Part shown: positions 10,716 to 18,990 of the stretch, piece by piece | How positions within the stretch are numbered: the stretch's first letter is position 1 | How the letters are laid out: every line of letters begins with the position of its first letter | NCBI RefSeq assembly: GCF_905404315.1 | Contig: NC_066267.1 | Span: 7,020,501 to 7,084,500 of the forward strand | Direction: 5' to 3' | Length of the DNA stretch: 64,000 nt | Source of the DNA: Leptidea sinapis | Lineage: Eukaryota; Arthropoda; Insecta; Lepidoptera; Pieridae | Notes under the pieces: model-generated | Told to the model about the DNA's origin: nothing | Seen by the model: only the letters and a program-made list of their open reading frames with translations | Databases searched by the model: none | Program-made: the position numbers and the translations under genes

Positions 10716-11010
10716 CCTTTCGTCGTTCTTGAAGTTATAACTACTTGAAAAATTATCACAATGAATTTAACGATTCGCGCATACGATCACGCAAATCGAC
10801 ACCCTGACGTTAGCTGGTCAACTAGACCACTTGTATCATACTTCAGGTACTGTAACTCATATTGTGAGTTGCAAGGTCTGAACTACAACCAATGGACGGT
10901 AATTAAATTAAATTTCAATTTATACATTTGTTAAAATAATGATACGATAATGATATTTAATTACACGTTATTTAACTTAATTATGCGGTTTTTTAAATAT
11001 TTTTACTTGT

Positions 11011-11117
11011 ATTTTTTTTTTGATAATAAGGCACGAGACGAGCAGGACGTTCAGCTGATTGTAATTGATACGTCATGCCCATTACAATGCAGTGCCGCTC
11101 AGTATTCTCAAAAAATT
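11011..11117 (+). repeat. SINE-like dispersed element (GGGACGAGACG family), copy 4, 5' part only
   Basis: Contains the 5' block 'aaggcacgagacgagcagg' through 'cagtgccgctcagtattctc', then stops inside the loop of the first internal hairpin. Confidence 0.75.
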
Positions 11118-11249
11118 GTATTTAATACCTTCTTTATTACAATATTGTTCTTTCTACAAACAAAATAGCACGAATAATAAAATATGTAAGGATTTTTGTT
11201 TTGTTACGCCAAAGAAGAATAACTGCTTGAGTGCGTACATCAGTACATA

Positions 11250-11645
11250 CACACTTTTTGAAGGGAAAACTTCTTTAGCTGCGTTGAGAACTTTTCTTGG
11301 GACGGGTATAATATGTTAAATTCGCGTCAGGACATGATCGAAAATTTGTAAGACGTTGTCGTTGATATTATGGAAGAAAGTTGATTTTTCTGAGAGATAA
11401 ACTATTTAATGTAAAATTATTGTAATAGTTTTGATGTGTTTAATTTGTTCTTGTGTACGATAACGCAAGAAATGAATATTGTATTTATCCAAATAAATGC
11501 TAGTACTTTTACACTTATAAATGAAGCAAATCGTGCGAAATTATTCCCTAACCATTTCAAAATATTCAAAAATGCGTTACTGGTCAAGTTTTCAAGTCAA
11601 GTGTTGACTTCTGCCGGCACTCCCGGAGTGCAACCCGTTGTTTTA
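11250..11645 (+). repeat. Dispersed ~400 bp repeat, copy 1
   Basis: Runs from 'tttttgaagggaaaacttct' to 'cactcccggagtgcaaccc'. An inverted second copy spans 39372-39775 with the same ends and interior. Type unknown; no coding function recognised. Confidence 0.65.
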
Positions 11646-12059
11646 ATCCATTAAGAATTTGTCTTTGAGCAGATGATACCGTCCAACATTAGGCGTGCTG
11701 TTCGTGACTTAAATTAAGTACTCTAATAAAAATTCGTTTGACTGTGTTGATTGTGTGTTACGTCTACTTAGAAATCAACTTTTTTGTGCATTCAAACAAT
11801 ATGTTATGTGAAATAAGATATCAAGAAAACTTCGTGTGCTCAAGGCAGAAGAAATTCCTACCATTACAATAAGTACTTGTTTGTTTTTTTTTATAGTTTT
11901 ATAATTTAGTGTGAATGGAGGAATGATGCGTGGAGCACAAGAGGTGTGAAAGGTTTCTAATTATATGTAGATATATATCTGTATACCAACATAGTTTGAT
12001 TAGAATTATTTCAAAAAATTATGATTATTCAAAAGTTTTTTTCTCCACAAACCGATGTA
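11646..12059. other. Intron sequence, nothing recognised
   Basis: No structure recognised. Confidence 0.3.
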
Positions 12060-12195
12060 ACTCCCGCACACTAAAACAAAGTGCCATACATATCGCGAGT
12101 GTAACACGTAGCTTGTCACGCACACTAAAGTAATAAACCTGGCCTATTTTCATCGATTGTATAGCAGGAAGAGGCTCTATCTAGAAGTATATCTT
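12060..12195 (+). mobile_element. MITE with TTATACGTCTAGATAGA termini, copy 2, 5'-truncated
   Basis: Shares the interior 'aaagtgccatacatatcgcg' and the right end 'aagaggctctatctagaag' with the other copies. The left end is missing. Confidence 0.6.
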
Positions 12196-12311
12196 ATTGT
12201 AGCTATTGTACTATCTAATTATACTATGTATTATTTTTTCTGAAACAATTCTAATCATGCTATAAAGTATTAGTTTAATGAATAAGATATAATTTATTGT
12301 CTTTTCTTCAG

Positions 12312-12400
12312 CACCTGAGATACTGGATCGGGAACCATACGGGCATGCTGTGGACTGGTGGGCGCTAGGAGTCTTGTCATGCCGGATGCTGACTGGTCAA
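12312..12400 (+). CDS. AGC serine/threonine kinase (S6KL/RSKR-like), APE/DWW exon
   Basis: Encodes APEILDREPYGHAVDWWALG, then VLSCRMLTGQ: the APE motif closing the activation segment and the helix F motif DWWALGVL of AGC kinases. The acceptor is 'gtcttttcttcag' (ends 12311) and the donor is CAA|GTAAGT at 12401. The first two bases complete the Ala codon begun at 2454, and the exon ends in phase 0. The conserved D-x-W-x-x-G core is intact. The preceding intron is 9.86 kb and hosts ATG101. The next exon, expected to continue after TGQ, was not identified with certainty; a candidate later C-lobe exon lies at 22090. Confidence 0.9.
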
Positions 12401-12409
12401 GTAAGTAAT

Positions 12410-12660
12410 TTAGTTAGTGGCTTTTCATACGACCCGGTTGCCGGGTAGCCGGCGGCGAAGTGTAGGGTCGAGTATGATAGCTTTCACACGTACCGCCAAA
12501 AATTAAGGAAGACGGTCGCCGGGTGCTCACCGGATCTACCACTGGGCGATCGGTGGCCGGAGCCACAGTGATGTATAGAACATGTAACAAGCTTTCATAC
12601 GCCCTGACGGTCAGTCGCCCAGGTACAATCACGTCGTTTTGTCTCACAACCGCGTGTCGT
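12410..12660. other. GC-rich block downstream of the kinase exon
   Basis: Unlike the AT-rich surroundings, this block is rich in CCGG/GCCGGC and repeats 'ctttcatacg'-like starts near 12421, 12480 and 12593. No coding frame with a recognisable domain was seen. It may be a decayed repeat or a regulatory block. Confidence 0.35.
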
Positions 12661-12779
12661 CAAAATTTATGCGAAAAATACAAAATGGAGATGTATCTAG
12701 ACGTTTGTAGAAACTCTGTAAATAGTTTTTCAAACTGTGATGTAATTGAGTAAAAGAGAATATTGACAGCCTAAAGTAC

Positions 12780-13019
12780 GTGAAAAACTTGTTTTCACCT
12801 CTCCAGCACGAAAAGGGAGCTATGCTGCGCGAAAACTCGCTTTTTGCTGCGAGCATGAGGCAAAGTGATTTAAATTTCGAACCCCACGTGACCATACATC
12901 CGGGATTACCCCCCGTTAAAAAAAATAAACAATGCGATCCGGTGCGTTCCGAAACTCATTTTAGCCTAGCGTATTATCCCATTGTCACAAAAATTTATAT
13001 GTTACTTATCGAAATCTAG
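12780..13019 (+). other. Unassigned open frame with protein-like composition
   Basis: A 79-codon frame whose middle part (HEKGAMLRENSLFAASMRQ) looks more protein-like than its AT-rich surroundings. No family was recognised. It could be a fragment of a mobile element. There is no splice or start evidence. Confidence 0.2.
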
Positions 13020-13048
13020 GATTTTTACGTAGTAGTAGTACTACTACG

Positions 13049-13384
13049 TAGAGACGTCGCATCATTGTGTGTCTTCTACCGCATTTATCACGGGGAGTGA
13101 TCCGAAGAGCTGTTTAACCTGATTCCTGCCGCCGAATTCCACCTTCGCACGACACGCCACAAGTTAGGATTTCATCCCCACCATCTGGATGTGTGGCGGT
13201 CCTCCACAGTGAGATTTTCAAGGAGCTTTCTCCCTCGTACTACAAAGCTATGGAATGAGCTTCCTTGTGCGGTGTTTCCGGGACAATACGACATGGGTAC
13301 CTTCAAAAAAAGCGCGTACACCGTCCTTAAAGGCCGGCAACGCTCTTCAGATTCCTCTGGTGTTGCAAGAGAATGTGGGCGGCA
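13049..13384 (+). mobile_element. LINE (CR1/Jockey-like) 3' end, copy 1
   Basis: Encodes the reverse-transcriptase C-terminus of a non-LTR element. An open part at 13191 onwards includes RSFLPRTTKLWNELPCAVFP and YDMGTFKKSAYTVLKGRQR. It begins abruptly next to a 25-base palindrome (13025-13049) and stops at 13384. It matches copies at 30101-30528 and 61920-62645. It is a dead 5'-truncated copy. Confidence 0.8.
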
Positions 13385-13904
13385 CAAACCGAGCACAAAC
13401 AAAAAAACCGAGTGCGCGATATTGTGGTGCGGTCCGGTCCGGGCGACCGGACGGCTGCGGGTGGAGGGGTTATTAATTTTAAACGGCTGCAGTTCCTATT
13501 AATTTGCATTTTAAATGACTATCAACAAATCGCAGAGTCAAACTGTAATCTTTTTTTATGGAAAAGTGATCTCCGCCGCCCAACTTCTCTTGCAACACTA
13601 GAGGAATCAAAAGAGCATTGCCGGCCTATATCTCTGGATCTAACCGATATTGGAAATTCTGTTACCAATAGAAATTAAAATTTTTGTGAGAGTCATTTCA
13701 TAGTATTTGTAAAATACGTCGGAGAAAAAACCGTCGAACACTAAAAATAAATTTAATGGCAAAAAATGCATGGTCAGATAGTATTATTATATTTATTGCT
13801 ATCTATGTCTTTTCATTGTCCATCTGTAACTACTTATGTAGATAATTATTTAACCTAGTTGTAAGTTTTCCTAAAATTTCAAAATAAATAGCTTGAATCC
13901 GGCG
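13385..13904. other. GC-rich patch and a small LINE-tail fragment
   Basis: 13430-13475 is unusually GC-rich ('cggtccgggcgaccggac'). About 13549-13632 is a reverse fragment of the LINE 3' tail ('ctcttgcaacactagagg', 'cattgccggcc'). The rest shows nothing. Confidence 0.5.
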
Positions 13905-14290
13905 CACACCCTAGCAGAATATATTGTATGAGGCCCAGGTCTGGCCACATATGTAATTTGGTCGATTGCATCATAAGCCTTAACAATATATATGATTAAT
14001 ATTCGGGGATCCAGCATTATGAACGGCTCGATCGCTTTGCGCTGCGAAGAGACATCTGCGACTTCACTTCTTCTAGTGTATTTATCACGGCGAGTGTTCC
14101 GAATACCACGCGTATCATTTTTAATTATCACCCCCATTATCTCCGTAGTGCTATTTCAAGGATACTTCAGCGACATTCTAAGAAACTTTGGAATAACTGT
14201 CTAGCAAGGTGTTCTCAGGACGATACTACATGGGTGCTTTTAAAAAATCCGCGTAAACCTACCTAAAAGGCCGGCCATACTCCTATGATA
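13905..14290 (+). mobile_element. LINE (CR1/Jockey-like) 3' end, highly decayed copy 2
   Basis: Follows the order of the 62 kb copy at low similarity: 'aggtctggccacatatg', 'tttgcgctgcgaagagac', 'tatttatcacggcgagtgtt', 'actacatgggtgctttt' and 'aaaggccggcc'. Frame is lost. This is an old insertion. Confidence 0.6.
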
Positions 14291-15060
14291 ACTCTGGTAT
14301 CATGAAAATCACTGACGGCTACATATCTACTTTGTGCAAGGCGATCACTGCAATTATTGTGACTCAAATTTAACCTCGAAAAATATGTGATATCGGGAAA
14401 ATCGAGGTTTCTAGTCGAGCCAGAAATGGTGAGAGCATTATGCATAAATGCTTCAACTTTTAGAATCACTACCATTGCTTGTTACAATGATATGACACAA
14501 TTAAGCTTATGATAAATAGATCGTTGATTCAAAACTAAATAGAGTGTCGATGACACTTATTAACCCAACATGGTGCATTATTTCATGTTCGCTTACTCCT
14601 TTGAATAATCAGTAATGTCTCTTGGTATGACTAATGCAGAGAACCACGAACACCTGGAAATGCTTAAAGGAAGTGAAGAAATTATTGCCTTCTATAAGGT
14701 TTTCAGCCATTGTAGCTGAAGCATAGCAAAGGTTGCACTTATTACATCATAGTTCACATTATTTTGAATATTCAAGGAGTGATCACTTGCCACAGAGTTC
14801 GGAATACTTGCTTTGTGTAATTTAGGCTTCATGTTAAGGTAAGGTAATCTTATAGGGCAATAAAACCTTTCAATAATAATAAATGTTTAAAAAATATTAA
14901 TAAAAATTAAACACCATCTTGTAGCAACGCCTACAGAAAAGACATTTAATCGATTGAGGTTAAAAGCCACATCAGATGGAATTTATTGTTATGTTAACTA
15001 TTGATTTTGTTCTGCTGTATCGCATTATACTATGGAAATAAAAAAAAAACAAATTGTAGA
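14291..15060. other. Intergenic or intronic sequence, nothing recognised
   Basis: AT-rich. It lies downstream (3') of the minus-strand secreted-protein gene. No feature recognised. Confidence 0.4.
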
Positions 15061-15067
15061 AAACGTA

Positions 15068-15108
15068 TTTATTTGTTACTTATAGTACCGCAAATTCGAT
15101 AATTTATT
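15068..15108 (-). terminator. Poly-A signals for the secreted acidic protein gene
   Basis: Two AATAAA hexamers on the minus strand (15068-15073 and 15103-15108) lie 244-284 bases past the stop codon at 15352-15354, a reasonable 3' UTR length. Confidence 0.5.
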
Positions 15109-15351
15109 CAAAAATAATTATTACAACATAGGTAATTTATAAGTTTCTATTAGAAGTAAGTCTCTAGAACTACTTTGACGATCACGTGATCACGATCACC
15201 GATGAGCACAGACACCGGCTGCTCACACGAGTATCTATCACAAACTCACTAGTAGGAGCCGCGACACATGCCACTTAGAGGCGGGGGGCGCGTGTCGAGG
15301 ACATTCTGTCGACACACGCCTGCCGCCGTAACTTGAAGTTATATTGCTTAT

Positions 15352-16482
15352 CTAAGAGGTAGGAGAGCTCGGTTTTTCGGGCTTTTCAGCGCTCTCCGCT
15401 GTTTCATCGCTGTCTGCCTTTGGCCCGCTTTCATCACTCTCCTCAGAGCTGGGCTTTGGTTCATCTCCTAGAAGTTGTTCGCCTTCTTTTACTTCGATTG
15501 TCTTTTCAATTGGCTTTACAGCCTCCACAGGTGCTTCAACTGCCTTTTCTTTGGGGGCTGCTTCTTTGTCATCTTTTTTGTCATTCACTTCTGCGACGGG
15601 CTCCGCAACTTTGACAGCGGTTACAGACTCTGCAGGCTTCTCTTCAACTTTCACAGCTTCCTCTGGTTTTTCTTCGATTTTGACATCAGATTTATTTTCA
15701 TCTGCAGCGTCGCGGACTATACGTTGGGGCTTTTCGACAGTGTCAGGTTTTGGTTCAACTGGAGCTTCAGGGATAGCTGACTTTACGGCAACTTCTTCTT
15801 TCTTGTCTTCAACTTTTGATTCTACTGGCGTGTTTTCAGGTACACTTGCTGTCTTTATAGATGACACATCAGCCGGGGTTTCTTCCTTCTTTTCTTCAGT
15901 AACTGCTTCAACGTTTTTCGCAACGATAGCTGGTTGTGCTTCAGATGGGGGATTGATGGCTGCTGGGTCGACGACGTCAGCGACTGCTGCTGGATTTTTT
16001 ACTGCTTCAACGATATCAATAGGTTCTTCAGGAGTAGCGGATTTAGCGGCTGCTTCATCATTTACTTCCTTTGCCTGTGGTTCAGCATTCTTATTATCTC
16101 CCACTACAGTTTCAGTTTTATCATTCTTTACGTCAGGCTTTACATCGCTAACAGGTGTTTCCGGTTTTTGTTCTGACTCTTCGGGTTTGACTTCTGGTAT
16201 TACTTTTTTTACTTCTTCCTTTACATCAGGCTCAGATACTGCAGGTATATCTACAGGTTTATTTTTGACTTGTGCTGCATCAGGTTCGTTCACAACTGAC
16301 GCCGCTGGCTCTTCGGCTTTCTTTTCTGCAATTGATGGCTGTACATCACTTAAGGGTTTTTCATCCTCACTCTTAGTTTCTACGATGGAAGCAGGAGCGA
16401 CGGGAGTCTCTTGTTTTTCTTCGGCTACGGGCATCGCCATGCTTAAAGCCACCAAGGCTAAGCAAGTAATAAGCACCTTCAT
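15352..16482 (-). CDS. Secreted acidic low-complexity protein, 376 residues
   Basis: Begins with a classic signal peptide (MKVLITCLALVALSMA, predicted cut after Ala16). The mature part is low complexity and rich in Glu, Lys, Pro, Ala, Val, Asp and Ser, with EEKPEE/VEEKPAES-type repeats. By eye it has no Cys, Trp, Tyr, Phe or His after the signal. Its only two arginines form RIVR at residues 254-257, followed by DAADE, a furin-type RxxR site. The protein should be disordered and secreted. No family was recognised; a glue, matrix, silk-associated or haemolymph protein are all possible. The first ATG is chosen because the signal peptide starts there and an acceptor (tttatttacag) ends one base before the ATG, at 16484. 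The 5' UTR must therefore lie in an upstream exon not included in this span. The coding part is one exon with no frame break. Confidence 0.85.
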   Translation of the reverse strand: MKVLITCLALVALSMAMPVAEEKQETPVAPASIVETKSEDEKPLSDVQPSIAEKKAEEPAASVVNEPDAAQVKNKPVDIPAVSEPDVKEEVKKVIPEVKPEESEQKPETPVSDVKPDVKNDKTETVVGDNKNAEPQAKEVNDEAAAKSATPEEPIDIVEAVKNPAAVADVVDPAAINPPSEAQPAIVAKNVEAVTEEKKEETPADVSSIKTASVPENTPVESKVEDKKEEVAVKSAIPEAPVEPKPDTVEKPQRIVRDAADENKSDVKIEEKPEEAVKVEEKPAESVTAVKVAEPVAEVNDKKDDKEAAPKEKAVEAPVEAVKPIEKTIEVKEGEQLLGDEPKPSSEESDESGPKADSDETAESAEKPEKPSSPTS

Positions 16483-16497
16483 TCTGTAAATAAAATA
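16483..16497 (-). promoter_or_regulatory. Splice acceptor upstream of the secreted protein ATG
   Basis: On the minus strand TTTTATTTACAG is followed by A and then ATG. Only one untranslated base is in the coding exon, which implies a separate 5' UTR exon at higher coordinates. Confidence 0.7.
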
Positions 16498-16811
16498 AAT
16501 TACATAAATTATTAAATATAATATACCTAGTAGTGTAAAACAAATCGCAACTGAATCGTGAGAAGGCCAATGTTACGCGCTCATAACAATATCAAGTAAC
16601 TAAAGCAATCTTTCAATTACGTCTGAGTAATCTATCTAAGGGCCTGATATGCTGGAGGCAAATACCCATCTACAAATTGAATTAAAAGTTGTCATGGTTG
16701 AGAAGGAAATGGGTAATTTGAGAAAGTGACTGTAATAATATGACGTTTTAATTTAATCTGAATGCTCTGAATCGGTTAAATAAAATATATGCTAAAAGCT
16801 TAGATAATTTA

Positions 16812-17032
16812 TACGTTAGATATAGTCTCTTGCTGGTAGACTACCGATAAGAACAGGCCAGTAATATTAGTTTAGTGTGCGTGACAAGCTACGTTTTACA
16901 CACGCGATTTGTATGACACTATGTGTTAGTGAATTTGAAGCGTGAATTTCTCAAAATAGAGGTTAGTTCTAAATTCTATTTTTTTTTCGACGTTTTCACA
17001 GCTGTCATAGTCTATCCAGACGTATAAATGAT
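16812..17032 (-). mobile_element. MITE with TTATACGTCTAGATAGA termini, copy 3
   Basis: Near full-length reverse copy with ends 'ttatacgttagatatagtc' and 'tctatccagacgtataaatg'. It carries the shared interior 'gtgtgcgtgacaagctacg' and 'gacgttttcacagctgtca'. Confidence 0.7.
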
Positions 17033-18255
17033 ATAAGGTTAAAAGTATTAATTTATCAAAGAAGGCTTAAATAAAATCTAATAAGGTATGATGGTTTATT
17101 AAGCGTTGGTCGTGGAGAAGTATCTTATCGTACAGCAAGCTATTTATAGAAGTCATTAACGTTAGGCTGGAATATTAAGTCTGTATCCTAGATCCTGTTG
17201 GAATGTGGTCTGGCGCCGCTCCGCAAATAGATAACATCAATCGTTTGCTATTAATACAGTATGTAGGTTTAATTTTTAAAAGCGTCTTATGTCTCAACGG
17301 GTGGCCCCGCGTTCCGCCTAGGTGTAATTTACGTGGATGGTTTTTTTTCCACAATATCATGGTTATAACGTTCTATGTGGTGATCCCTTATTCATTTTCT
17401 ACAATTAAGGAAGTCTGAGCTATGATTTATAAAATGGGAAAATAAAATTTCCGCAATGTCAGTCCATCCGTTTCGGAAAATAAGAATAATAAATAGTAAA
17501 TAGTAGTTAGTGTTATTTTACTATTGCACACATACACTTCTATTTTATTCATGTTTTATTTATTGTAATGGAAAATTATAATAAATAATATGCTGAAATT
17601 TGAAAGTTTGTATTATTGTCGCCTCGATAATCAAGATGGCGAATTTCAAAATGGCCGCTATGTTATTTGAAAAAGTTTCCTTTTTTAAATATATTTAAAA
17701 AGTATGTAATGTTATGCGTACGATTAGCAGTTCACGTGTACAAGATGTTAACACTTCTCTAAAAGCAACGCAAGAGAATATGGGTGGTGGTGATCATTTC
17801 ACATGAGGTGACCTATACGCTCGCTTCTCTTCCAATTCCATAAAAAATGTCTCTCTTAGGCTCAAGCCGTGTATGCTATCACAAAAGTTCAAATCAAATC
17901 ACAGAGTCAAATATTAGGTATATAGGCAGTATATTCGACGTACTTTTCAATTAACGTTGTTTTTTTTATTGGTGAACCGATTGTAATGCAACAAACCGCA
18001 TCTAATTATGAGCTTAGCGTGCATAAACAGGCAAACATTCATATAACATTTTAATGGCTTCGGTTACAATTATTTTTTATGTGTATCTAAACATTGCATT
18101 AGACAGCTCATAAGTAACACACAGACACACACACAAAATTCGTGTTATCTATCTGTATCTACATTATCTTATATTATAATGGAGAAACAACGGTGTTCCT
18201 GTCGGAGAGAAAATGCCTAAATTATGTTAATGCCTGTTATAAGGCATAAAAAAAA
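17033..18255. other. Mostly unrecognised, one LINE-tail fragment
   Basis: About 17762-17848 is a forward fragment of the LINE 3' tail ('gcaacgcaagagaatatggg', 'ggtggtgatcatttcaca', 'cttccaattccata'). No genes were recognised in the remainder. Confidence 0.45.
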
Positions 18256-18695
18256 GATGTGGTGTCGTGGGACACCAGGTAGGAACGAAGTTCCTTCGGC
18301 TAATGTAGAATCGACAAAATTTGTAAAAAAAAAATCGTGTTCAATTTTATGTAGGTTTTCTTGATTTTTCTCTTAAATTTTGCAGATTAGTTTTTATTTA
18401 AGTACAGGAAAGTATTTAGGAAATAATAAATTAGGTAAAATAAAAAAAAATCGTAATCCAAATTATCAATTAAAATAACAAAATATGTCTCTTTATTTTT
18501 GTTTGACAACATAAAATTACATAGAAATAGGTATTATACACTACTCGCTTGTGTATATGACTGTCGCGCCTGCGTCTCATTTAACGGTTTTATTCCACGG
18601 ACTTTTTCTTACGGTTTTACTATCACATTTTTTTCAGTTCGGTCCCGCAGCAAAATCCCTATCTCCTCCAAGCCTGCCGTAAGGAACTTCGTTCC
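18256..18695 (-). mobile_element. Non-autonomous DNA element with GGAACGAAGTTCC-type termini, copy 2
   Basis: Outer hairpin TGGTGTCGTGGGACACCA (18260-18277), then GGAACGAAGTTCCTTCGG, ending GTAAGGAACTTCGTTCC near 18695. It has the same arrangement as 8084-8336 in reverse, but is longer. The stretch 'acgaagttcc' is itself nearly palindromic. Confidence 0.65.
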
Positions 18696-18729
18696 AATAA
18701 AATATTTTGTATATAAAAAGAAAATATAC

Positions 18730-18990
18730 AAGTACCATCCATGATGGACGGTTCCTATCGCGTGCGCAGTTGGCAGGATGCGAAACGCACGTTCATAATA
18801 TGGATGATCCGGCGAGACGTCGACTCTGCATGCTTTGAATTTAAATCGACTCATTGAATAGAATCGCCAACTAGAACGGATTGATGCTATCGAGCCAGTG
18901 ATTCACTGGTAACGCTGCCTTCGTAACGCATTAATGGAGCCTTAATCGCTTGTGCGCATTTAAATTGTCACGGAGATTGAACAGCACGTG
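18730..18990. other. Higher-GC segment without recognised repeat
   Basis: More GC than its surroundings and not matching other repeats here. A minus-strand open frame (18609-18854) covers part of it and reads protein-like (YYERAFRILPTAHAIG), but no family, start or splice evidence was found. It could be conserved non-coding DNA. Confidence 0.25.

Noticed and set aside
15551..16489. 312-codon plus-strand frame as a separate gene
   Set aside because: Antisense of the secreted protein, with composition fully explained by the sense codons. No domain or promoter seen.
18609..18854. 81-codon minus-strand frame as an exon
   Set aside because: Its 3' half reads into the AT-rich end and the transposon terminus. 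No splice site or homologue supports it, although the GC-richer part is kept as an open question.
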